Position numbers and translations under genes: made by a program. Under the pieces are notes generated by a model. That model saw only the letters and a list, made by a program, of their open reading frames with translations, did no database searches and was not told where the DNA came from. Below, piece after piece: positions 54,276 to 61,682 of a stretch of DNA of 64,000 nucleotides. Every line of letters starts with the position of its first letter. Position 1 is the stretch's first letter. The stretch comes from an uncultured Mollicutes bacterium (lineage in GTDB: Bacteria; Bacillota_I; Bacilli_A; RFN20; CAG-826), in NCBI GenBank assembly GCA_945936135.1, contig CAMESG010000002.1, forward strand, positions 1 through 64,000, written 5' to 3'.

Positions 54276-54710
54276 TTATTGGATGCTGATCTTCTTCTCG
54301 GTCTTGACCTCCTCTTCTTCATTGGGGATGAAGACCTTCAAGACCCCGTCTTTGTACTCGGCCTTGATGTTGTCTTCATTGATATCGCCAACGTAATAAG
54401 AACGGCTGGCCCTGCCCGCGAAGCGTTCGCGGTGAAGGAAGGGTAACGTTTTGCCTTCCTCGTCCTTCTCCAACGATTCCGTCGTCACGGAAACCGTCAA
54501 ATGTTCGTCCTTGTACGTGAGTTCGATGTTTTCTTTCTTCACGCCGGGCATGTCAATGAACATGGCGTAACCATTCTTTTCTTGTCGGATGTCCGTCTTC
54601 ATGGCCAAGGCGCCAAAATGTTTGGATTCCAAGGTATCTCTCGTTCCGAAGAAATCATCAAAGAACGGATCGACGAGATGGCCGTTATGGTAAGTGGGAA
54701 ATAGATTCAT
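54276..54710 (-). CDS. hsp20: Small heat shock protein Hsp20/IbpA-type
   Basis: A 144-residue alpha-crystallin chaperone. The ACD runs from about residue 38 (MKTDIRQEKNGYAMFIDMPGVKKENIELTYKDEHLTVSV) to YKDGVLKVFIPN, with a C-terminal tail ending KISIQ, an I-x-I dimer-anchoring motif. Start 54710 has GGAGG 9 nt upstream; the frame to 54749 begins in the CIRCE element and is not used. Confidence 0.95.
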   Translation of the reverse strand: MNLFPTYHNGHLVDPFFDDFFGTRDTLESKHFGALAMKTDIRQEKNGYAMFIDMPGVKKENIELTYKDEHLTVSVTTESLEKDEEGKTLPFLHRERFAGRASRSYYVGDINEDNIKAEYKDGVLKVFIPNEEEEVKTEKKISIQ

Positions 54711-54729
54711 AAGTTGTAACCTCCTGTGT

Positions 54730-54802
54730 TTAGCACTCGCTATCTTCAAGTGCTAACCATAGTGTACCCATATTTTTAGCAGTGTCAATACTTGAGTGCT
54801 AA
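54730..54802 (-). promoter_or_regulatory. hsp20 promoter with two CIRCE elements
   Basis: CIRCE 1 at 54730-54756 reads TTAGCACTC-N9-AAGTGCTAA (one mismatch); CIRCE 2 at 54776-54802 reads TTAGCAGTG-N9-GAGTGCTAA (two or three mismatches in one arm). Between and within them the promoter TTGACA (54783-54788), 16 nt, TACACT (54761-54766). HrcA repression is expected. Confidence 0.92.
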
Positions 54803-54841
54803 ATTATTTTTTTCGGCTACTCGTTTCTTCTTTTTATATAT

Positions 54842-54870
54842 AGAAAAGGAGCGGTTGCGAGCCGCTCCTT
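54842..54870 (-). terminator. Terminator of the opp operon
   Basis: AAGGAGCGG and CCGCTCCTT form a 9-bp stem with a 7-nt loop; TTTTC follows on the minus strand. It lies 16 nt after the oppF stop. Confidence 0.8.
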
Positions 54871-54886
54871 GGTGAACATAACATTC

Positions 54887-56542
54887 TTATTTTTTGGAAA
54901 TTTGTTGCCCTTCGCGGAAGATGATTTCCCCGGAATCGATCTTTTTGATCTCTTCGCGGTATTTGGCCTCTTCCGCATCATTGCAAAGAACGAAGTGTCC
55001 CGGAAGGATCTCCCGCAGCGTCGGCTTTTGGGCAGCGTAGTCATGAACCAAATCCGGACGATACGTGATACGTTCTCTTCTCTTTTCCGAGAAGGGGTTC
55101 GGCTGAGGGATCGCTGAAAGCAACGACTTCGTATAGGGATGCAACGGATGACGGAAGAGTTCATCGGAGGTCGTAAGTTCAACGAGGTTTCCAAAATACA
55201 TAACTGCGATACGGTTGCAGAAGTATTTCACCGTCGACAAATCGTGGGCGATGAAGATCATCGTCAAGCCCATTTCTTCCTTCAAATCATTCAAAAGGTT
55301 GATGATTTGCGCGCGAATCGAAACGTCCAACGCAGAAATCGGCTCATCGCAGATCAAGAGTTTTGGATTCATGATGAGGGCGCGGGCGATGCCAATGCGT
55401 TGACGTTGCCCACCCGAGAATTCGTGAGGATAACGGTTCGCGTGTTCGGGAACGAGACCGACCTTTTTCAAGATTTCGACCGTCTTTTGGTGGTTGGCGG
55501 CACGATTGTGGTTCCCTTGGATGCGAAGACCTTCTTGAATGATATCTTCGACCGTCATACGAGGATCCAACGAATCCACCGGATCTTGGAAGATCATTTG
55601 GATCTCGTTCAACAAGCGACGAGGCGCGTGCTTGTTGTCGTAGTGAATGGCTTTGATCTTTTGCTTTTGACGGGAAACGATCACCTCGCAACGTTCGTTC
55701 AACGCCTTGATCTTGGCTTCGCTCTCGGAATGAAGTTTTTCCTCTTCTTCTGGGGTTAGTCCAGGCAAAGCCTTGGCTTCTGCCTGACGGATCGCCTCGA
55801 TCTTTTTCTTCGTATGGATGCGAGCGTATTTGATTTCCTTGCGGTTCCAACGATCACCGGCGCCAATGCGGTAGCCTTTGTAATAAATGGATCCGCTCGT
55901 GATGTCGTAAAGATGCATGATGCAACGGCCAGTCGTGGACTTACCACAGCCCGATTCACCAACGATACCAAACGTTTCTCCCTCTTTGATATCGAAAGAA
56001 ACATCATGGACAGCTTTCAACTTGATGTAGTTCGGCCAGGCGCCAAGTTTGAAGAACATGCGAAGATGGCGAACCGCCAACAAGGTCTTGCTCTCCACAA
56101 GGTTCTGCTTATAGGTAAGATGAGACAAAGAAACCGCAAGTTTGGCGTTCTCCACATCTTCCTTGGCTTTTTCAATTTCCGTTAAAAGGGCTTTGGCGCC
56201 TTCTTCTTGGGCAGGATCTTGCGAAAGCGCAGTGTAGCGATCTTGAAGGTCTTTCAAAGCCGCTTCCGCGTCCGTCAAAAGCTTTTTGGCAACGGAATGG
56301 CGTTCGCGACGAACTCGTTTTTCTTGCTCATAACGTTGTTTCGTTTCTTCTAGGCTTGGAACGTGAGCATCTTCGCGGTGCTCCCCGACTTCGTAGGCTT
56401 CAACGCTTTTGCGATCGGCGAGGTTATCGCCTTCCTTCGCTTCAATGGTGAGTTGTAGTTCAACGTCTCTTGCCGTATCGTCAGTAACCGCCTTCGAAAT
56501 GTCGTTGGAAGAGATATCCTGTGGTGATTTAGAGTTTTTCAT
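54887..56542 (-). CDS. oppF: Oligopeptide ABC transporter ATPase OppF with N-terminal extension
   Basis: A 551-residue ABC ATPase; usual OppF is about 310-330. Residues 1-155 are an added, highly charged helical/coiled-coil segment. Walker A is GESGCGKS (195-202), a charged insert covers about 228-308, the Q-loop is [10 protein letters not shown], signature FSGGQRQR, Walker [13 protein letters not shown], switch His IAHDLS, and the oligopeptide C-terminal domain ([16 protein letters not shown]) is present. Overlaps oppD by 14 bp. Confidence 0.93.
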   Translation of the reverse strand: MKNSKSPQDISSNDISKAVTDDTARDVELQLTIEAKEGDNLADRKSVEAYEVGEHREDAHVPSLEETKQRYEQEKRVRRERHSVAKKLLTDAEAALKDLQDRYTALSQDPAQEEGAKALLTEIEKAKEDVENAKLAVSLSHLTYKQNLVESKTLLAVRHLRMFFKLGAWPNYIKLKAVHDVSFDIKEGETFGIVGESGCGKSTTGRCIMHLYDITSGSIYYKGYRIGAGDRWNRKEIKYARIHTKKKIEAIRQAEAKALPGLTPEEEEKLHSESEAKIKALNERCEVIVSRQKQKIKAIHYDNKHAPRRLLNEIQMIFQDPVDSLDPRMTVEDIIQEGLRIQGNHNRAANHQKTVEILKKVGLVPEHANRYPHEFSGGQRQRIGIARALIMNPKLLICDEPISALDVSIRAQIINLLNDLKEEMGLTMIFIAHDLSTVKYFCNRIAVMYFGNLVELTTSDELFRHPLHPYTKSLLSAIPQPNPFSEKRRERITYRPDLVHDYAAQKPTLREILPGHFVLCNDAEEAKYREEIKKIDSGEIIFREGQQISKK

Positions 56543-58370
56543 TTTGGATCTTTTCCTCCTCTTCTTTCAAAGCGTGGCGGATGCGCTGAGAAACAATTTT
56601 CGGCATCTCAACTTCCGGAGCGTCTTCGTATTCCAGCCAGCTTGCGACATAGTGCGTTGGCGAAACTTCGAAGAACGGCGGTTCGTATTTGAAGTCAATG
56701 CCCAAGGCGAAGCGGTTGCGGAGCGCAAAGGCATCGCCGGCGGGCGGATAGATCATATCTGGGGGGGTGCCCGGGATCGCTTCAAGTTTTTCTTTGCTAT
56801 CGATGTCAGGGATCGAAGCGAGCAAGGCCCAGGTATAGGGGTGTCTCGGATCGAAGAAGATTTCTTTGTCCGTTCCGTACTCGCAAATCTTTCCAGCATA
56901 CATAACCGCGACACGGTCCGCCATATTGGCGACGACGCCAAGGTCGTGCGTAATAAAGATAACGGACATGTCATGTGTCTTCTTCAAACGGTTGATCAAT
57001 TCCAAAATCTGGGCTTGAATCGTGACGTCCAAAGCCGTAGTCGGCTCATCGCAGATCAAAATCTTCGGTTCGGAAATGAGAGCAATCGCAATGACGATAC
57101 GCTGTCTCATACCACCCGAGAATTGGAAGGGATATTGGCGGTAGCGGCGTTCCGCTTGAGGAATGCCGACTTCTTCCATGACCTTCAAGGCCTTGGCTTT
57201 GGCCATTTTCTTGGTGATTCGGACCTTCGATTGGTACTCGTTTCGAGCAAGCGCTTCTTCTTCATCCAACGCGCGGAATTCTTTCAAGATTTCATGAATG
57301 GATTCTTCGATGGGCTTCACTGCCTCTTGATAGGCAAGGGAAGCTTGGGCATGAAGTTTTGGGAAGACGTAGACGAGAGCAATCCTTGCACCATAGCGAA
57401 GTTTCGTAAGGAGCAAGTCCTTCTTCAACGAAGCAACTTTGGCTTTGTTTTCATCGCTCAAAGAAAGTTTTGCGCGCTTTTCTTGGATTTCTGCAAGCTT
57501 TGCTTTCAGCGTGTCCTTGAGGCTTTCATGATATTGCTTCGTTTCGACTTTCGCTTCAGCCTTTTTCTTTTTTAAAGCAGCCCGTAAGGTTGGTGCCACT
57601 TCTTTATAATGGGCTTTAGCCTCAGCGATCTTAGTCTTCGCTTCCGCTTTTCCTTGTTCTGAATAAGCTTTGTTTTCCGCGAGGAAGGCTTTCTTTTCTT
57701 CTTTTATGGCATCCACTTTCGCTTGCCATTCTTCTAACGTGCCAGCCTTCTTCGCTTCAAAACGCGAAGCGCGAAGGTCCGCGAAGCGGGAAGAAAAATC
57801 CGAAAGGCGGTCTTCGTATCCGTTCATCGGAAGCGAGGCACGGGCGTTGGCTTCACCGATCGCGGCTTGAAGTTCCGATTTGGCGTTCATATAAGCCGTA
57901 AGTTCCGGGGCGATAAGGTCATCGTAATAACGCTTCAACATGTCGGCGTTGATGAGCATCGTCTCGGTGATCTGCTTACCAATACGAACAATCGGGTTCA
58001 AGGAAGAAAGCGGATCTTGGAAGATCATGCCGATCTTCTTGCCGCGCAACCGCTGGAATTCGGTCTCGCTCGCTTTGGTGAGATCGATCCCGTTATACAT
58101 GATCGATCCGCCCTCGATGATGGCGTTCGGGCTGAGAATGCCCATGATCGCCTTCGAAGTGACCGATTTGCCAGAGCCGGATTCACCGACGATGCAAAGG
58201 GTTTCCCCGCGATACAAATCGAAGGAAACGCCACGGACGGCTTGAACCTTGCCATTATCGGTGCGGAAAGAGATAACAAGATTATTGACGGAAAGGACTT
58301 TGTCTTTTCCTTCGATCGATGGTGCCCCTTCAATCAAGGAGCGGTCCTTATCGGATAATTTCATCGCCAT
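56529..58370 (-). CDS. oppD: Oligopeptide ABC transporter ATPase OppD with coiled-coil insertion
   Basis: A 613-residue ABC ATPase; usual OppD is about 330-350. Walker A GESGSGKS (62-69), Q-loop FQDPLSSLNP (117-126), then an insert of about 240 residues (about 143-385) rich in Ala, Lys and Glu, predicted coiled coil, before the signature FSGGMRQR (417-424), Walker B ILICDEPTTALD and ITHDLGVV. The insert sits in the helical subdomain that faces the membrane subunits. The C-terminal peptide-specific region (PGTPPDMIYPPAGDAFALR) is present though lacking the usual Cys cluster. Confidence 0.93.
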   Translation of the reverse strand: MAMKLSDKDRSLIEGAPSIEGKDKVLSVNNLVISFRTDNGKVQAVRGVSFDLYRGETLCIVGESGSGKSVTSKAIMGILSPNAIIEGGSIMYNGIDLTKASETEFQRLRGKKIGMIFQDPLSSLNPIVRIGKQITETMLINADMLKRYYDDLIAPELTAYMNAKSELQAAIGEANARASLPMNGYEDRLSDFSSRFADLRASRFEAKKAGTLEEWQAKVDAIKEEKKAFLAENKAYSEQGKAEAKTKIAEAKAHYKEVAPTLRAALKKKKAEAKVETKQYHESLKDTLKAKLAEIQEKRAKLSLSDENKAKVASLKKDLLLTKLRYGARIALVYVFPKLHAQASLAYQEAVKPIEESIHEILKEFRALDEEEALARNEYQSKVRITKKMAKAKALKVMEEVGIPQAERRYRQYPFQFSGGMRQRIVIAIALISEPKILICDEPTTALDVTIQAQILELINRLKKTHDMSVIFITHDLGVVANMADRVAVMYAGKICEYGTDKEIFFDPRHPYTWALLASIPDIDSKEKLEAIPGTPPDMIYPPAGDAFALRNRFALGIDFKYEPPFFEVSPTHYVASWLEYEDAPEVEMPKIVSQRIRHALKEEEEKIQNEKL

Positions 58371-58371
58371 A

Positions 58372-60480
58372 TTACTCTCCTCCTTTCAAGCTCGGGTTAA
58401 ACGCGTCGCGCAAACCGTTCCCGAAGAGATTGAACGAGATCATGACCAAGGCCATGACCACGCTCGGGAACAGGATCAAATAGGGATAGGTCGTCATGAA
58501 GGCTTGATTTTCCGACAAGGTGGAACCAAAGCCCTGCATGCCGTTAACGAGTTTCAAATAGGAAAGGCTCGCTTCCGAGAAGATGACCGAGGGGATCATC
58601 AAGACCGAAGAGGTGATCAAGGTGCCGATCGCGTTCGGGAGAATGTGACGGAAGATCAAACGTCCATCTTTTGCGCCCAAGGTTCGCGCCGCCAAGATGT
58701 ATTCTCGATCCTTAAATCGATAGAACTGCGTTCGCGTTAATCCAGCAGTACCCAACCATCCCGTCGTACACAGGGCGATACCCACCATGATGATCGTTGG
58801 GAAGTTATCGGGCTTATTGATCAAAATCAAGGTCATGACGACAACCCAGGGGATACCACCAAGGATTTCGCAGACGCGTTCCATGACGATATCAACCCAA
58901 CCACCGAAATAGCCAGAAACCGCGCCCCAGATCAAGCCGATCAAAATGTTGATCGCGGTGGTGCAGATACCCAAGAGGATTGAGAAACGCAACCCGTTGA
59001 AGACGAGTTTAAACATATCGCGACCCATGTTGTCCGTGCCAAAGAGGAAGGTCGGCATTTCGGAATAACCATATTCGCGGTATCTCGAAACGACCCCGCC
59101 AAAGCTCGCGGCACGCAACGATCCCGCGCCAACGACGCGAACGATAAGCGGGTTCTCTTCATCGATACGCAACGGGCAGTGAATGATGCCTTCTTCGGTT
59201 AATTTCGCGCCAGCGGAGAACCTTGCTTGATCATCCGTGGTCATCTTGCTGGCGGCAAAATCATTGATCGGATAGTCAAACGTCATCCAACCATTGCTCT
59301 CATAGGTACGCAAGTTATCGATTGTCATACCGACTTTGTTGTAATCGCCAAAGGCCGCCATATAGGTATCGTAACGGAAGGATCCCGTGACGTAATCCGC
59401 TTGGAAAACCGTGAGGTTTGCATTGGAAACGTAGGCGTACTTTTCGTTGCCATTCGTTTGTTTTGCGCGGAATAACGTAAGATTTGCATCGTTAGCCGAC
59501 GTCAATTCCATGCGTTCTTTTTCGCGATCCGTAACGTTAAGTGCGCCATCCTTTGCTTCGAAGGTAACGTTCTTGATCAATAAAGAAATCGCTTTGCTTG
59601 GATCCGCTTCAAGGTGAACGGCGAAGTAGCCATTGATCGTCCCATTGTCCGCAACGCCAAGTCCTTCTTTAAGGACGGGGTAATCGCTTAAGGTGTAGGA
59701 ATAGGAATCTGCGCCAGAAAGGTGCTCATCCAAGATTAGGGTTTTGAATTCATCGCTAGAAGTGTTCGGACGATAATGCAAGGCCAACATGTAGTTAGCG
59801 TCCGCGCCATAAGGATAGTCTTCAAATTGACTGCTATCAGCGATTTCGCAAGAAACGGTGTAATCGTAATAATCCAAATAGAATTCCGTGCGCGGGGAGC
59901 GAACATAGGAATCCTCTTTCACGTTCGCGGGGTTTGAAAGTGACATGTAGCCGCCGCGAGCGTAGCCTTGAACGTTGTTGCTGAGCTTCTTCTCACCGAC
60001 CTTGCTGAAGGAAATGTCGCCGACGATCGCTTCTAACGAAAGCGTCGAGTTATCGGTTTGGGCGGGTTTTCCTTGATAGGTGCCATCATTTTGATAGGCT
60101 TCCCAATCGAAATCGATCGCGATGTCTTTGAAGGTGGTCGTGCCATCCCAGAAGCCCGTGCCCGTATCGAAGAGTTTCGGCGCAAGTTTTGTCTGCTGCG
60201 CCAAGTAGGGATTGGTAAGATCAAGCGAGTGATCATTGAAAATTGGGACGAAGATCGAAAACAGGACGATGGTCCCGAGGATGATACCTCCCGCGACGGA
60301 GGATTTGTTTTTCGCGAAGCGGCGGAACGCATCTTTGAAGAACGTCGTCGGTTTGGATTTAAACTTCGTGTCGTGAAGCTTCGTGTCCAACTGATTCAAC
60401 GTGAAGTCGTCTTTTTGAAGCGAAATCGTATGTTCGACGTTTTTCGAATCGCGATAGGTGAAGGTTTTGTTGTTTTCCAT
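58372..60480 (-). CDS. oppC: Oligopeptide ABC transporter permease OppC with large external domain
   Basis: A 702-residue permease, over twice the usual 300. One helix (about 60-82) anchors a beta-rich extracytoplasmic domain of about 400 residues before the conserved LFGTDNMGRDMF (near 480-490). Five more helices follow, with the EAA loop AARTLGAKDGRLIFRHILPN. I start at ATG 60480, overlapping nothing but 2 nt after the oppB stop. The external domain is not found in ordinary OppC and may contact OppA or the envelope. Confidence 0.93.
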   Translation of the reverse strand: MENNKTFTYRDSKNVEHTISLQKDDFTLNQLDTKLHDTKFKSKPTTFFKDAFRRFAKNKSSVAGGIILGTIVLFSIFVPIFNDHSLDLTNPYLAQQTKLAPKLFDTGTGFWDGTTTFKDIAIDFDWEAYQNDGTYQGKPAQTDNSTLSLEAIVGDISFSKVGEKKLSNNVQGYARGGYMSLSNPANVKEDSYVRSPRTEFYLDYYDYTVSCEIADSSQFEDYPYGADANYMLALHYRPNTSSDEFKTLILDEHLSGADSYSYTLSDYPVLKEGLGVADNGTINGYFAVHLEADPSKAISLLIKNVTFEAKDGALNVTDREKERMELTSANDANLTLFRAKQTNGNEKYAYVSNANLTVFQADYVTGSFRYDTYMAAFGDYNKVGMTIDNLRTYESNGWMTFDYPINDFAASKMTTDDQARFSAGAKLTEEGIIHCPLRIDEENPLIVRVVGAGSLRAASFGGVVSRYREYGYSEMPTFLFGTDNMGRDMFKLVFNGLRFSILLGICTTAINILIGLIWGAVSGYFGGWVDIVMERVCEILGGIPWVVVMTLILINKPDNFPTIIMVGIALCTTGWLGTAGLTRTQFYRFKDREYILAARTLGAKDGRLIFRHILPNAIGTLITSSVLMIPSVIFSEASLSYLKLVNGMQGFGSTLSENQAFMTTYPYLILFPSVVMALVMISFNLFGNGLRDAFNPSLKGGE

Positions 60481-60482
60481 AA

Positions 60483-61532
60483 TCACTTTTTCGCCCCCAT
60501 ACGAATACGCGGATCAATAAATCCATACGACAAATCGAGGAATACGCCCGAAACCAAGCCAATCAAGGTATAAAGCGACATATCCGCCATCAAGACGTTG
60601 TAGTCGCGGGCGTTGATCGAATCGATGTACAAAGAACCGACACCCGGAATGCCATAAAGCGCTTCGAGAATCATGGAACCGCTGAGCAAACCGATGATCT
60701 CCGAAAGGATCGAAGGAAGAATCGGAACCATCGCGTTTTTCAAGGCGTGGCGGGTGATCGACTGGCTCTTTGTCAAGCCTTTCGTGCGCGCAAGAAGCAA
60801 GAAGTCGCTGGACATGACTTCCGTAAGTTCAGCACGCGTGAAACGGCAATAACCGCAGATGGAGCCAAACGATAACGCCATCGTCGGAATGATATAACCT
60901 AAGAATTTTGTTAATGCAGGGCTTGTCATGCTCGGCCATTTGGAAGGCAAGACACCCCAGGTATAAGAAAATAAATACAAAAGGAAGTTAATGACGACGA
61001 AGGAAGGGACGGAAATGAAGATCATAACAAGGGTCGAGATGATGTGATCCGTCATCTTGTTCTTCTTCAAAGCGGCCCAGATGCCAAGGCCAATACCCGC
61101 GGGAACGGAAATCAAAACCGGCCAGATGTTGATCTTGATCGTCGTCCATAGACGAGAATCCTTCCAAGAATTCCCAACGATGATGACCATGGCGTCCACG
61201 TTCGGGGAGATCTTATTGGAAAGACCCCAGTTTCCTTGGAAGATGCCAGAGACCCAGGCGCCATATTGTTTAATCAAGGACTCTTGATAGAAGTAATAGG
61301 TGCCGGTACGATTGGTCCCGTAGAAGAGAAGCTCGCCCCATTCCGGATGCGGAATGGAATCATAACGGACATATCCTAATGCGGCTTGGTGAAGGTAATA
61401 GGCGATCTGTGAATCCGTGTTGCCGGTTATCCTTGGAAAAGGCTGAATCTTCACAAGGAAGAACGTCATCGTCAAGATGATGCAGGTCGTTAGGATCGCG
61501 AGGAAAATTCGCTGAATCGAATAACGAAACAT
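60483..61532 (-). CDS. oppB: Oligopeptide ABC transporter permease OppB
   Basis: A 349-residue permease with six helices. Its first loop is longer than usual (about 30-125). The EAA motif is LLLARTKGLTKSQSITRHALKNAMVPILP, followed by GLLSGSMILEALYGIPGVGSL. AGGAGG 4 nt before the ATG is strong. It follows the oppA-oppB hairpin. Confidence 0.95.
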   Translation of the reverse strand: MFRYSIQRIFLAILTTCIILTMTFFLVKIQPFPRITGNTDSQIAYYLHQAALGYVRYDSIPHPEWGELLFYGTNRTGTYYFYQESLIKQYGAWVSGIFQGNWGLSNKISPNVDAMVIIVGNSWKDSRLWTTIKINIWPVLISVPAGIGLGIWAALKKNKMTDHIISTLVMIFISVPSFVVINFLLYLFSYTWGVLPSKWPSMTSPALTKFLGYIIPTMALSFGSICGYCRFTRAELTEVMSSDFLLLARTKGLTKSQSITRHALKNAMVPILPSILSEIIGLLSGSMILEALYGIPGVGSLYIDSINARDYNVLMADMSLYTLIGLVSGVFLDLSYGFIDPRIRMGAKK

Positions 61533-61626
61533 AGAGCCTCCTTTCTTTTGTATTTCTGATAATTTTCGCGCAACGCGCTACTATTCTAATCTAAATTGAA
61601 GGCAATCAACAATGTTGCCAAGGACG

Positions 61627-61658
61627 AGAGAAGCAGCATCCAACGATGCTGCTTCTCT
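61627..61658. terminator. Hairpin between oppA and oppB
   Basis: A perfect 14-bp stem (AGAGAAGCAGCATC with GATGCTGCTTCTCT) with a 4-nt loop and no U-tract on either strand. It stands 25 nt after the oppA stop. Such hairpins commonly stabilise the abundant oppA message or partly terminate, lowering oppB-F expression. Confidence 0.75.
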
Positions 61659-61682
61659 TGATTGTGTTGTTTGTTGATGCGA

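Noticed and set aside
61627-61658. Full terminator between oppA and oppB
   Set aside because: The 14-bp stem lacks a U-tract on either strand, and oppB has no clear promoter of its own after it, so read-through is more likely.
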